From Methylophaga sp. UBA3192 (GTDB taxonomy: Bacteria; Pseudomonadota; Gammaproteobacteria; Nitrosococcales; Methylophagaceae), in contig DEXE01000006.1 in NCBI GenBank assembly GCA_002363955.1, positions 644,855 through 708,854 on the forward strand: a stretch of DNA of 64,000 nucleotides, read 5' to 3'. Every line of letters begins with the position of its first letter. Position 1 is the first letter of the stretch. Made by a program: the position numbers and the translations under genes. The notes under the pieces are model-generated. The model ran no database searches, was not told the origin of the DNA, and was given only the letters and a program-made list of their open reading frames with translations. Positions 45,994 to 54,939 of this stretch are shown piece after piece.

Positions 45994-47094
45994 ATGTCAA
46001 ATATAACCAGGACAATCTTAGTTGCCGCAGTCATTGCTGTACCTGTATGGTTTTTTATTCAGCCTCCCAGTGAAGCGAATATCGAACAACCCTCTGCTGC
46101 ACCTGAAATACTCTCGGTACGTGTGGCACAGCCACAACCGCTGTCAAATTATCAGCCATTGATATTTAACGCCCGCGTAGAGGCCATCGAACAATCGGAC
46201 ATTTTCGCCCGTGCTGATGGCTACGTGGAAAGTCGCCATGTCGATATTGGCGATAACGTTCAACAAGGTGATTTACTGGCAAAACTCTCCTCCCCAGAAC
46301 TGGAACAGGAAATTCTTCAGGCCAAGGCTGAAATCAATCGGCAGAAAGCCATGTTGGATCTGACGGAGAAAGTGGCCAAACGGTATATCAATCTACGCGA
46401 TTCAGGTGCCGTCAATGCGACCGAAGTCGATGAAAAAGAAGCTGAGCTGGCAGTGACCAAAGCGACATTAGCGACCTACCAGGCCCGTCTGGAACAGCTG
46501 GAAAATGAATTTGCCTACACCGAAATCGTGGCACCGTTTGATGGCATTATCACCCGTCGTCTGGCTGAACGTGGAAACCGTATTACCCGCAATGATGCCA
46601 TGCCGCTATTTCGAATCAGCCGCACGGATCAGTTACGGATAATAGTGGATATACCGCAAACACAGTTATTTATTATTGATCAGCAAAATCCGGCAAAACT
46701 GACTTTGCCTGACTTAGGAAATCAGCAAATCGACGTACCAATTTCACGTATTTCGCGTGAAGTAAATCGCGAAACCGGCACCATGCGAATGGAATATCTG
46801 CTGGATAATACCGAGCTTAATCTGCCGGCGGGTTTGAGTGGTGAACTGGCCATACAGGTTCAGCAAAACGGTGAGGCTGTGCTTATTCCGGTTAATGCCT
46901 TAAAAACCATTCAGGGCAGACCCTCAGTGATGCTGGTAAACACGGAGAACCAGGTTGAAATCAAAACCGTTCGTGTGGGTCGTCTGGATAATAGTGAAGT
47001 GGAGATCCGTTCAGGCCTGACCACTAAGGACCGCGTGATCCTCAATCCCAATGCCAGATTGAATGCGGGTGCTGAAATCATTATCGCGGAGTAG
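45994..47094 (+). CDS. RND periplasmic adaptor subunit (HlyD-like)
   Basis: Membrane-fusion protein of 366 aa linking the pump to an outer-membrane channel. One N-terminal membrane anchor (about 5-20), then beta-barrel and lipoyl halves (VESRHVDIGDNVQQGDLLAKL; the matching half is FAYTEIVAPFDGIITRR), with an intervening coiled-coil hairpin (about 95-170). It lies ten bases after the permease stop, so one transcript. Drug specificity is not readable. Confidence 0.92.
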   Translation: MSNITRTILVAAVIAVPVWFFIQPPSEANIEQPSAAPEILSVRVAQPQPLSNYQPLIFNARVEAIEQSDIFARADGYVESRHVDIGDNVQQGDLLAKLSSPELEQEILQAKAEINRQKAMLDLTEKVAKRYINLRDSGAVNATEVDEKEAELAVTKATLATYQARLEQLENEFAYTEIVAPFDGIITRRLAERGNRITRNDAMPLFRISRTDQLRIIVDIPQTQLFIIDQQNPAKLTLPDLGNQQIDVPISRISREVNRETGTMRMEYLLDNTELNLPAGLSGELAIQVQQNGEAVLIPVNALKTIQGRPSVMLVNTENQVEIKTVRVGRLDNSEVEIRSGLTTKDRVILNPNARLNAGAEIIIAE

Positions 47095-47135
47095 CTTTAC
47101 AGCTGTTTTCAGAGTGCCTGCTAACTGCCTAACAG

Positions 47136-47155
47136 GTTGTCAGCGCACTGACAAC
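47136..47155 (-). terminator. Short hairpin at the umuC 3' end
   Basis: GTTGTCAG / CTGACAAC forms a perfect 8-bp stem with a CGCA loop overlapping the umuC stop codon. No T-run follows on either strand, so it is only a candidate terminator or 3' stabiliser. Confidence 0.35.
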
Positions 47156-48414
47156 AGATCCTGCCAGCGGGTCGTATAACCCGGACTTTTTCTTTCCTGT
47201 TTCATTTTCCAGGGACGCTTGAATCCCTGATTAGCCAGTTGTAAAGCGTCTTTACCCATACAGGCATTAATATTATCCATCACTGTCATCAACTTACCGG
47301 ATTTTGGATCCTGATTGAGGGCAAACAAATCCTGCTGCTGACCGCTTTTCGGCTGCAATTCGGTGAGCATAATGCCGGCTTTGGCGTAGTTAAAACCGTG
47401 ACGATACATCTGTTTCAATGCTGTCAGTGCATGTTTGACTAATACTCTGGTGTCATCTGAAGCCATCGGCAAAGGCACCATCATGCTGTTGCCATAATAC
47501 GCATCCCCCTCTCGATAGGGACTGGTGCGGATATACACCTGAATCATCCGCGCCACTGAGTACTGTCGCCGCAGTTTTACAGCAGCACGGCTGGTATACA
47601 GACTGATGGATTCGGCCAGACTGTTCATATCCGTCACGGGAATACCAAAGCTTCTGGAACTCAAGATCTGCTTTTTGTCACTGATGGAATATTCCAGCTC
47701 CAGACAGCTGATACCGTTGAGTTCACGTACGGTTTTTTCCATCAACACACTGTATTGGCGTCGCAGGGTTTCAGCATTGGCTTGTTTTAAATCCAAAACG
47801 CTGAGAATGCCCTGCGTTTTCAACTTCACTGCCAGTTTACGACCCACACCCCACACCTCACCTACATCCAGATCGGCAAGTAAATGGTTAAGTTGTTTAG
47901 GACTTAACTGATTAAAGTCACAAACCCCATCATATTCAGGCAGCTTTTTAGCACAGTGATTGGCCAGTTTGGCAAGCGTTTTACTGGCACCTATGCCGAC
48001 ACTGACCGGCAACCCTGTCCATTGCCCGACACGGTGACGGATCTGCTGACCATATTGCAGTAAATCCAGATGTTGAAAACCGCTCAGATCCAGAAAACAC
48101 TCATCAATCGAGTATACCTCCTGATCCGGCGAAAACTGGTTGAGAATCCGCATCACCCGGTTACTCATATCGGCATACAACGCATAATTGGATGATAAAG
48201 CGATGATCTGATGCTGTTGCACCAGCGGTTTGCACTTGAACCACGGCGCGCCCATCGGCACGCCCAGTGCTTTGGCTTCATTACTTCTTGCCACCGCACA
48301 GCCATCATTATTACTGAGCACCACTACCGGTTTACCGGCCAGTTTTGGGTTAAATACCCGCTCGCAGGAAACATAAAAGTTATTGACGTCGATTAGGGCA
48401 ATACTGCGTGACAT
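47140..48414 (-). CDS. umuC: DNA polymerase V catalytic subunit
   Basis: Y-family translesion polymerase, active with processed UmuD after DNA damage. Palm residues: Asp in ALIDVNNFYVSCERVF, and SIDECFLDLSG with the catalytic Asp-Glu. The C-terminal domain contains PYREGDAYYGNSMMVPLP, typical of UmuC. ATG at 48414 is two bases from the umuD TGA, so the genes are coupled; a GTG at 48420 also exists. 424 aa, full length. Confidence 0.94.
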   Translation of the reverse strand: MSRSIALIDVNNFYVSCERVFNPKLAGKPVVVLSNNDGCAVARSNEAKALGVPMGAPWFKCKPLVQQHQIIALSSNYALYADMSNRVMRILNQFSPDQEVYSIDECFLDLSGFQHLDLLQYGQQIRHRVGQWTGLPVSVGIGASKTLAKLANHCAKKLPEYDGVCDFNQLSPKQLNHLLADLDVGEVWGVGRKLAVKLKTQGILSVLDLKQANAETLRRQYSVLMEKTVRELNGISCLELEYSISDKKQILSSRSFGIPVTDMNSLAESISLYTSRAAVKLRRQYSVARMIQVYIRTSPYREGDAYYGNSMMVPLPMASDDTRVLVKHALTALKQMYRHGFNYAKAGIMLTELQPKSGQQQDLFALNQDPKSGKLMTVMDNINACMGKDALQLANQGFKRPWKMKQERKSPGYTTRWQDLLSVR

Positions 48415-48416
48415 GA

Positions 48417-49040
48417 TCACTTAAAACGCCTGAATGAGCCGGTGACGACGCCCCAGATTTCAAACTGCATACCATCCTTGATTTCAATCGGCTGATACTC
48501 GCCGGACTGATTGGATGGCAGTAATCGTGGGTCACCCTCTTTGGTTTTCGCCAGCAGTTTAATGGTAAATTCGCCATCAACTACTGCCAGCACAATATCG
48601 CCGATACTGGCATTCTTGGCGCGATTCACCACCGCTTTGTCACCCGGCAATAAACCACTATCAATCATCGAATAACCCTGAATGGTGACAAAAAATGTCG
48701 CCTCCTCATCATCAATCAGAAACTCATTGGGATCCAGCCGCTTTTCGACATGTTCATCTGCAGGCGAGGGAAAACCCGCCGCAACTTTGGAACTGAATAA
48801 GGGCCAGCTGCGTTTGGCCGGCGTAATGACGGGGCGTTCAAATACAGTTGGCTCGTCTACCATGTGTGGAGATTGGTTCTGGGTGGACTGATAACGTCGA
48901 TAGGCTTTCAGAAAGTCAGCAATCACCGGTTTTTGACTTTGAGGAATCCGCATCACCGTTGTCGGCTCTTTGATAGCCGAACCTTTCTTTCGTCCGGCAC
49001 CAGCACGCCGACCGCCATGCGTATTTGAGCGAATTGTCAT
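48417..49040 (-). CDS. umuD: UmuD/LexA-like S24 self-cleaving protein with extended N-terminus
   Basis: RecA-promoted self-cleaving partner of UmuC. The cleavage site is Ala88-Gly89 (KVAAGFPSP), nucleophile Ser124 in QGYSMIDSG, general base Lys161 in GEFTIKLL; the spacings (36 and 37) equal those of E. coli UmuD (24-25, 60, 97). In addition it has about 60 extra N-terminal residues beginning MTIRSNTHGGRRAGAGRKKG, a basic segment followed by a helix, as found in a subset of proteobacterial UmuD-like proteins; its role is unknown to me. A palindrome lies just upstream of the start. Confidence 0.92.
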   Translation of the reverse strand: MTIRSNTHGGRRAGAGRKKGSAIKEPTTVMRIPQSQKPVIADFLKAYRRYQSTQNQSPHMVDEPTVFERPVITPAKRSWPLFSSKVAAGFPSPADEHVEKRLDPNEFLIDDEEATFFVTIQGYSMIDSGLLPGDKAVVNRAKNASIGDIVLAVVDGEFTIKLLAKTKEGDPRLLPSNQSGEYQPIEIKDGMQFEIWGVVTGSFRRFK

Positions 49041-49044
49041 AAAT

Positions 49045-49075
49045 CACTTGATTAATTGAAACAGTTAATCAAGTG
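49045..49075. promoter_or_regulatory. Palindromic operator candidate upstream of umuDC
   Basis: CACTTGATTAA and TTAATCAAGTG form an 11-bp perfect inverted repeat with a 9-base spacer, starting five bases before the umuD start codon. The spacer contains the plus-strand AACAG, but the whole is not a canonical CTGT-N8-ACAG LexA box. It is probably a binding site for a repressor, possibly a divergent LexA. Confidence 0.5.
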
Positions 49076-49111
49076 TACGAATCACTTCCCGAACAGGCAA
49101 GGAAAAATTCA

Positions 49112-49687
49112 CTAGCTGAATAACAACACGCTCCAGATAAGGCCAATCAATACGATAATAAAAACCGATGCACCGATTTTATGTTCTTCAAACAGGTTTT
49201 GCGCCTGATTACCAAACAGACAGACCAATAAGCCCAGACCAAAATAACGCAGCCCACGGGAAACGATGGTAGCCAGCATATACAGCAAAAATGCGTAGCC
49301 GGTTGCTCCGGCCGCCAGCATGGCAATCTGAAATGGAATCGGCGTCACGCCGACACTCAGGACATACCAGAAACCATGTAAATGAATCTGCTGGCGAATG
49401 GATTCAAACTGCTCTGGTGTCGACAACAGCGCAATCATTTGCTCACCGATCAGACCAAACACAAAATAGCCAATCGCATATCCTAACGCCGCGCCGATAA
49501 TACAGCCCAGTAACGCCATGGCACTGATGGCCCAGAGCAGCTTCCGGCGTGCCTGCATCAGTGGAATCAAAATGGTTTCCAGCGGAATCGGCACAATCAA
49601 CGACTCCATAAAAGAAGCAAAAGCCACCCCCCATAGCATATGTTTGGAATTGACCAACCGCGAACCCAGCTGTTTGAATTTTTTCAA
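49112..49687 (-). CDS. YqaA/DedA-family (VTT-domain) membrane protein
   Basis: Inner-membrane protein of 191 aa with five or six hydrophobic segments. The VTT/SNARE-associated motif region is FASFMESLIVPIPLETILIPLM, then GAALGYAIGYFVFG, and the re-entrant SVGVTPIPFQIAMLAAGATG. This is the YqaA-like subgroup. Relatives are implicated in lipid flipping, but this one is not characterised to my knowledge. It is separate from umuDC in function. Confidence 0.87.
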   Translation of the reverse strand: MKKFKQLGSRLVNSKHMLWGVAFASFMESLIVPIPLETILIPLMQARRKLLWAISAMALLGCIIGAALGYAIGYFVFGLIGEQMIALLSTPEQFESIRQQIHLHGFWYVLSVGVTPIPFQIAMLAAGATGYAFLLYMLATIVSRGLRYFGLGLLVCLFGNQAQNLFEEHKIGASVFIIVLIGLIWSVLLFS

Positions 49688-49854
49688 GCGACTTGATTTC
49701 CTGTCTTGGATAAGTAACTCAAAACCCGATACTTATATGATGCCAGCCAGACCATAAAAAAATTAAGTGAATCCAACTGTAAATAACCTGGGATCAGACA
49801 GGTTTTCATAACGGAATAACCATTGTCTGAAACACTATGTTGATTGGAAACGGC

Positions 49855-50382
49855 TCAAATCAGCGGGTATTCATGCTCTGCATAAAAGCGCTGATGCACA
49901 ACCTCAATCCTTAACCGATCTCCGGCTTCAATAAATTGCAACGGCTGACTGACTTCATCAATCCACTGCTGTGCCTGTTCCGCTTTAATAAAACTGCAGA
50001 TATCGCCTATCGGCCAGTGAAAATACACTTCGCGTTGTTTCTTTTCAGCTAACACCGCAGGATCCGTGGTGTCTGGAAGTGGAATATACGAACTGAAAAT
50101 CTCCAATCCCCCCTGCTGCTCCGGATCATTTGCATTGTATTCCAGTGAAATATCCCAGCCGCGTACCAGTCCATTATCGGCATCACCACGTTCAAAACTG
50201 AAGCCATACATCGCCAGAATATCCTCCTCGATTTCCGGCAGTTTTTTCAGTGCCTCCTGAACCGCTTTAATCGCAGTTTTGTCTTGCTCTGAAAGATTTT
50301 CCAGTGTGATTAACCACTCACCCAAATCGATGGCGGCCTGAATAATGGGAGGATGGGTTTTGTCGAGCAGAATATGCGGCAT
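49855..50382 (-). CDS. Uncharacterised cytoplasmic protein
   Basis: A 175-aa protein that I do not recognise. It is acidic, with no signal peptide or membrane helix. N-terminal helices (about 10-60) are followed by a segment with alternating strands (WDISLEYNAND, REVYFHWPIGDICSFI) and a C-terminal RIEVVHQRFYAEHEYPLI. It lies alone between the YqaA-like and sugar dehydrogenase genes. Codon use looks native. Possibly a conserved lineage-specific protein. Confidence 0.65.
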   Translation of the reverse strand: MPHILLDKTHPPIIQAAIDLGEWLITLENLSEQDKTAIKAVQEALKKLPEIEEDILAMYGFSFERGDADNGLVRGWDISLEYNANDPEQQGGLEIFSSYIPLPDTTDPAVLAEKKQREVYFHWPIGDICSFIKAEQAQQWIDEVSQPLQFIEAGDRLRIEVVHQRFYAEHEYPLI

Positions 50383-50450
50383 GAGAATGAATTATCTAAT
50401 GATTAAAGCCGAAACATGATATCAAACTGCATGGGATAACCCCATTTATC

Positions 50451-50472
50451 TTCCCACGCCGGAGCGTGGGAA
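50451..50472. repeat. Short palindromic repeat
   Basis: TTCCCACGC / GCGTGGGAA around a CGGA loop, continuing to CGAGG. A related palindrome with the same arms, TTCCCACG...CGTGGGAA, occurs at 52338-52359. They resemble the REP-like units dispersed in many gammaproteobacteria. Confidence 0.6.
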
Positions 50473-50483
50473 CGAGGCCAGTA

Positions 50484-51806
50484 TTAATCCGCTTTCGGAC
50501 TCACCCGCCATACGATATTACCGACATCATCTGCGACTAAGATGCCGCCCTGTTTATCCACTACAACACCTACCGGACGCCCCATGGCATCGCCATTACC
50601 GTCTACAAATCCAGTCAGAATATCCTGCGGCATACCGTCAGGTTCACCCTCTTTAAACGGTACAAAGATCACTTTGTAACCACTTAACGGTTTTCGATTC
50701 CATGAGCCATGCTGCCCGACAAATGCTCCGTTTTGATATTGAGCACCAAGCAAATCCGCCTTATAAAAAGCCAGCCCCAATGAAGCTGTATGCGCGCCCA
50801 GGGCATAATCGGGCTTAATGGCTTTTTCGACTAAATCCGGTCTGGGGGGCTCGACACGTGTATCGACGGTTTGACCGTAATAGCTATAAGGCCAACCATA
50901 AAAGCCGCCATCCTGTACCGACGTCATATAGTCCGGCACCAGATCACTACCGATTTCATCGCGTTCATTAACAGTTGTCCAAAGCTCACCACTTTGAGGC
51001 TGCCACGCTAAACCATTTGGATTACGCAGACCGGAAGCAAACAGTCTTTTTTCGCCCGTATCGGGATTCACTTCCAGAATCGCAGCACGGTTTTCTTCGT
51101 TTTCCATACCGTTTTCGCCAATATTGCTATTAGACCCAACGGTGGCATAAAGCAATGTGCCCTCATCATTGGCAATAATATTCTTGGTCCAGTGATGATT
51201 AATCGGTCCGCCGGGTAAATCCGCGATATGCTGAGGTTCGGCGGTGATCTGTGTCTGCCCTTCTTCATAAGGGAAACTCACAATGGCATCGGCATTGGCA
51301 ACATAAAAATCATTGCCAATCAGCGCCATGCCAAATGGAGAATGCAAATCTTCGAGAAATACATGACGGGTTTCAGCTACGCCATCGCCATCTTCGTCAC
51401 GTAATAAAGTAATCCGGTCCGCACTGGGCACTGCCGCCCCTGCCCGTTTCATCACCAGGCCTTTTATCCAGTCTTTAATACCTGCATTTGGCTTTTCGCT
51501 CTCAGGGGCATTGGACTCCGCCACCAATACATCGCCGTTTGGCAACACATAAAGCCACCGCGGATGATCCAAATCCATTGCAAAACGGTTGACCTGCAAG
51601 CCCTCTGCAGCAATCGGCTCACCATCAATCGGCCAGCCTTTGGCCGGTGCAATTTTCACGGTGGGTATCAAAGCCTGTTTAGGCGCAACCAAGGTTGGCT
51701 CAGGCCCATAATCAGCTTGTGGAGGGATTTTGGCCCTATCGCCACAGCCAGTCAGGCTCACGGCCAAAACCCCAATAAATGCGCCGACGATAGATGGATG
51801 CTGCAT
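50484..51806 (-). CDS. PQQ-type sugar (sorbosone) dehydrogenase-like lipoprotein
   Basis: Predicted periplasmic beta-propeller dehydrogenase of 440 aa. Start ATG at 51806 follows an AGGAG site and gives a signal peptide with lipobox (LTGC). Family segments include WLYVLPNGDVLVAESNAP, GLRNPNGLAWQPQSGELWTTVNERDEIG, and GGFYGWPYSYYGQ. It matches the sorbosone/soluble aldose dehydrogenase group, but actual PQQ use and substrate are inferred from family only. An upstream start at 51848 lacks a signal peptide. Confidence 0.87.
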   Translation of the reverse strand: MQHPSIVGAFIGVLAVSLTGCGDRAKIPPQADYGPEPTLVAPKQALIPTVKIAPAKGWPIDGEPIAAEGLQVNRFAMDLDHPRWLYVLPNGDVLVAESNAPESEKPNAGIKDWIKGLVMKRAGAAVPSADRITLLRDEDGDGVAETRHVFLEDLHSPFGMALIGNDFYVANADAIVSFPYEEGQTQITAEPQHIADLPGGPINHHWTKNIIANDEGTLLYATVGSNSNIGENGMENEENRAAILEVNPDTGEKRLFASGLRNPNGLAWQPQSGELWTTVNERDEIGSDLVPDYMTSVQDGGFYGWPYSYYGQTVDTRVEPPRPDLVEKAIKPDYALGAHTASLGLAFYKADLLGAQYQNGAFVGQHGSWNRKPLSGYKVIFVPFKEGEPDGMPQDILTGFVDGNGDAMGRPVGVVVDKQGGILVADDVGNIVWRVSPKAD

Positions 51807-52000
51807 ATCTGTGCTCCTGAATAAAGAATCAATATCTGAGTCTAACAAGGTTCAGCTAACGTTCGGCTTGCTTTGCGTTAAAAGATGTTCAAGAAATTGT
51901 CTTTATAGTGATTTGCTCATTCCGGTTGAAATAGCGGAATGTTTAATAATTGTGATTGTCTCAGAATAGCAAACGTTTTATTTCATTCAATGGAGGTTGC

Positions 52001-52318
52001 ATGCAAATTCAGGTTAATACCGATCGTCACATTCCAGGCGACGATACGCTCACCGACTCAATTCGTGAAGAACTACAACATTCTCTCAAACGATTTGATG
52101 ATCACGTCACGCGTGTCGAAGTCCATCTAAGCGATCAAAACAGTGAAAACCGGGGTGGTGCTGATGATATCCGTTGTCTGATCGAAGCCCGCATAGAAGG
52201 TCACCAACCCAATGTGGTCACTCATGATGCAGCGACCATCAAACAAGCCTTTACCGGTGCGACCGATAAAATGAAACGTGTCTTGACCACCACCATTGAG
52301 CGTATGCAATCACGCTAA
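52001..52318 (+). CDS. Ribosome hibernation factor HPF/RaiA-like
   Basis: Short ribosome-associated inhibitor of 105 aa. It starts MQIQVNTDRHIPGD, and has the beta-alpha-beta-beta-beta-alpha pattern with SIREELQHSLKRFDDHVTRVEVHLSD and DAATIKQAFTGATDKMKRVL of the HPF/YfiA family. ATG at 52001 follows GGAGG. A longer start at 51956 has no ribosome site. Binds the decoding region in stationary phase to make inactive ribosomes. It lies alone, divergent from the sugar dehydrogenase gene. Confidence 0.88.
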   Translation: MQIQVNTDRHIPGDDTLTDSIREELQHSLKRFDDHVTRVEVHLSDQNSENRGGADDIRCLIEARIEGHQPNVVTHDAATIKQAFTGATDKMKRVLTTTIERMQSR

Positions 52319-52636
52319 CATCAACACCAAATGCTGGTTCCCACGATCCTCCGTGGGAATCACCCATTCTCGCGCGGGAGCGTGATTAAGGTGTCCTTAA
52401 TGCTCACTCTAAAGGTCAGATAAACCCGAAATCCAAAATATGCGACGTAACGGAATAAGGCTTGTGCAGAATATAAAATGCTTTCGGCGCACAGAATAAA
52501 TCTCATTAATTGAAGCGATCCTTATGAGGCCATAGGGAAATCAATTTCAAAACAGATTATTGTGTTTTTCACCAAGCCATCGGTATGCTTGATCCCACAT
52601 TGTTCCTCAACTTTCCATTAAAACCCAGGCAGCATA
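52319..52636. other. Intergenic region with short palindrome
   Basis: 318 bp without a gene that I can support. It holds a TTCCCACG / CGTGGGAA palindrome at 52338-52359 and a following CTCGCGCGGGAGCGTG stretch. The rest, including an A/T-rich stretch before the next gene, probably holds that gene's promoter. No RNA gene was recognised. Confidence 0.5.
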
Positions 52637-53098
52637 ATGAATAAGAAGTTACTTTTAGCCATCGGCTTGATACCGCTCGTTATCATTCTGGCAATCGTTT
52701 TCAATAATCGAGACGCTCCATCATCGGCAACTGACAGTAAACGGCAATTATCTGAATTGCAGTCTATTGAAGAAGGCTTTATGGAAGCTGAAGTTTTCAT
52801 TAATGCCCAAGCACCGATCAAAATTGATGATCAAACCCGATTGGAAAAAGCATTAGCGGGCCCCGGCGATATGATTACCTATTTTTATACCCTGACTACG
52901 GTGTCGGTTGCCGAAGTCGAGCCAGCCACTGTGCTTGAGAAGATCAAACCAAAACTGCTCTCAAGTCTTTGTAAGAATGCGGAAATGCAGCCAGTGCTGC
53001 AGGCGGGTGCAAAAATTGTTTATGTGTATTCAGACAAGAACAGTGAAGATGTCGGACGTATTGAGGTAGTGGCTGCGGATTGTCAGGCGTCAAGCTAA
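52637..53098 (+). CDS. Uncharacterised single-helix membrane-anchored protein
   Basis: A 153-aa protein with an N-terminal membrane anchor or uncleaved signal (residues about 4-22, LLLAIGLIPLVIILAIVF), then a periplasmic domain with two Cys (SLCKNAEMQ and ADCQASS) that could pair. I do not recognise the family. It is convergent with the AraC-type gene ten bases away and follows a 318-bp gap. Confidence 0.7.
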   Translation: MNKKLLLAIGLIPLVIILAIVFNNRDAPSSATDSKRQLSELQSIEEGFMEAEVFINAQAPIKIDDQTRLEKALAGPGDMITYFYTLTTVSVAEVEPATVLEKIKPKLLSSLCKNAEMQPVLQAGAKIVYVYSDKNSEDVGRIEVVAADCQASS

Positions 53099-53108
53099 GT
53101 TCGCTTAG

Positions 53109-54008
53109 TCACGCAATAGACTGCTGCTGTAGCAACATGCTCATATCGCGTTTGGGTGGATGGCCAAACATCCTTACATATTCACGACTGAATTGTGATG
53201 GACTTTCATACCCCACCCGGTAAGCCGTGCTGGCAGCATCCTGCGTTTCCGTCATCATGATTTTTCGTGCTTCAAGCAGCCTGAATCGTTTTTGATATTG
53301 CAATGGGCTCATTGCAGTGACCGCTTTGAAGTGGCTATGGAAAGACGAAATACTCATGCCTACCTGGGTAGCCAGATCCTCAATTTTGATTGGCTGATCG
53401 TAATTGGCTTTTAGAATTTGAATCGCCTCTGAAATTCGTTGCATGTGGCTACCGGTTTGTGTCATTTGAGCAATGACATCGCCATATTGACCGTTGAGTA
53501 ACCGGTAATGAATTTCACGTTTAATCATGGGCGCTAATAACGCAATATCCTGTGGGGCTTCCAATAACCGGGCAAGTCGTAATACACCATCGCCCAGTGA
53601 CTCATCCACATCTCCGACAAAAATGCCACGCTGGTTTGGTATTTTGTTTTTAAACGGCAAACGGGTCTGCGCCATTAACTCGGTAAGTTGATGCAGATCC
53701 AACTCAATCTGCAAACATAGATAGGGTTTGTCTTTACTCGCTTCTATCACCTGACCAATCACCGGTAAATCGACAGAGGCCACCAGATATTCCGAAGGCT
53801 GGTATTGATAGATTTCATCTTCGAGTAACACCCGTTTCTTGCCCTGCACAATGACGCACAAAGAAGGTGTATAAACACTGGGCAATCGGTCATTTATTTC
53901 ATTGAGCTTTATGCAGTTCACGCCAGTTATAGCGGTGCTGTGAATGCCGTTCCCTGAGGAGAATTTATCAATCAGGCTCGCAAGTTCTGTGCGTTGGGTT
54001 TCATTCAT
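53109..54008 (-). CDS. AraC-family transcriptional regulator
   Basis: DNA-binding regulator of 299 aa. Residues about 15-170 correspond to the AraC_N (PF06719-type) sensor, with SLCVIVQGKKRVLLEDEIYQY. The C-terminal 100 residues form two helix-turn-helix units (IEDLATQVGMSISSFHSHFK and AYRVGYESPSQFSREYVRMF). It is divergent from an SDR gene, 173 bp away. That pair, regulator facing a short-chain dehydrogenase, is a common layout in which it activates the neighbour; the SnoaL-like gene would follow. Confidence 0.92.
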   Translation of the reverse strand: MNETQRTELASLIDKFSSGNGIHSTAITGVNCIKLNEINDRLPSVYTPSLCVIVQGKKRVLLEDEIYQYQPSEYLVASVDLPVIGQVIEASKDKPYLCLQIELDLHQLTELMAQTRLPFKNKIPNQRGIFVGDVDESLGDGVLRLARLLEAPQDIALLAPMIKREIHYRLLNGQYGDVIAQMTQTGSHMQRISEAIQILKANYDQPIKIEDLATQVGMSISSFHSHFKAVTAMSPLQYQKRFRLLEARKIMMTETQDAASTAYRVGYESPSQFSREYVRMFGHPPKRDMSMLLQQQSIA

Positions 54009-54181
54009 TTTCTAATTACCCCAATAAGTTACTGATGCTGATTATAGGCTGAGGCTGTTTTGTAAATATAGTGGGTTGTAGAAATAGGCAATTTTCCTGT
54101 AGCTCTGTGTATCCAAAATAAACAGCTTCCTCACTACCATTTGAATCGTCACTTAAAGACAAGTTCAAATGGAGATAACTA

Positions 54182-54925
54182 ATGAAGAACGTAGAAAATA
54201 AAGTCGTTTTAATCACCGGCGCCAGCAGCGGGATCGGTGAAGCTACCGCCAAAGTACTGGCTAAAAATGGTGCGATTGTTGTGCTTGGTGCACGTCGAAC
54301 TGATCGCCTTGAAGCCATTGTCCGAGATATCCAGCAATCAGGTGGTCATGCTGCCTATCGTGAATTGGATGTAGCAAATGCAGAACAGGTGAATGCATTT
54401 GTGACTTTTGCCAAAGATACCTTTGGTCGGGTGGATGTGATGTTTAACAACGCTGGCATTATGCCGTTATCGCCAATGCGCGCGTTAAAAACCAATGAAT
54501 GGAACAACATCATCGATATAAATATTAAAGGCGTGTTGAATGGTATCGCGGCAGTCTTACCAATCATGGATCAGCAAGGCAGTGGACATATTATCAACAC
54601 CGCTTCCACTGGAGCGCACACAGTTGGTCCCTCCTGTGCTGTTTACTGTGCCAGTAAATATGCGGTTCGAGCCATCAGTGAAGGCTTGCGTCAGGAATCA
54701 AACAATCTGCGTGTCACTGTTCTTTCCCCAGGTGTTACCACTACTGAACTTGGCCACGACATTACTGATGAAGCTGCCGCTGAATTTGTTGATCAGCTTC
54801 GCAACACGTCGTTAAATGTCGAAGCCGTTGCTGATGCCGTTTTGTATGCCATTTCGCAACCTGACAATGTGGATGTGAATGAGTTGGTGATTCGCACTAT
54901 GGCCTGTTATGGCCATGCCTTTTAA
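54182..54925 (+). CDS. Short-chain dehydrogenase/reductase
   Basis: NAD(P)-dependent oxidoreductase of 247 aa. The cofactor loop is TGASSGIGEA, followed by GARRTDRL at the beta-2 end, which favours NADP. The NNAG motif is FNNAGIMP. Catalytic Tyr-Lys is YCASKYAVRA, with Ser in NTASTGAHTV. Typical classical SDR length. It faces the AraC-type regulator and is followed 15 bases later by the NTF2-like gene. The substrate is unknown. Confidence 0.94.
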   Translation: MKNVENKVVLITGASSGIGEATAKVLAKNGAIVVLGARRTDRLEAIVRDIQQSGGHAAYRELDVANAEQVNAFVTFAKDTFGRVDVMFNNAGIMPLSPMRALKTNEWNNIIDINIKGVLNGIAAVLPIMDQQGSGHIINTASTGAHTVGPSCAVYCASKYAVRAISEGLRQESNNLRVTVLSPGVTTTELGHDITDEAAAEFVDQLRNTSLNVEAVADAVLYAISQPDNVDVNELVIRTMACYGHAF

Positions 54926-54939
54926 GCGTGGGGCTCAGG

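Noticed and set aside
49045..49075. Canonical LexA box upstream of umuD
   Set aside because: CTGT-N8-ACAG is not matched, so the palindrome is reported only as an unassigned operator.
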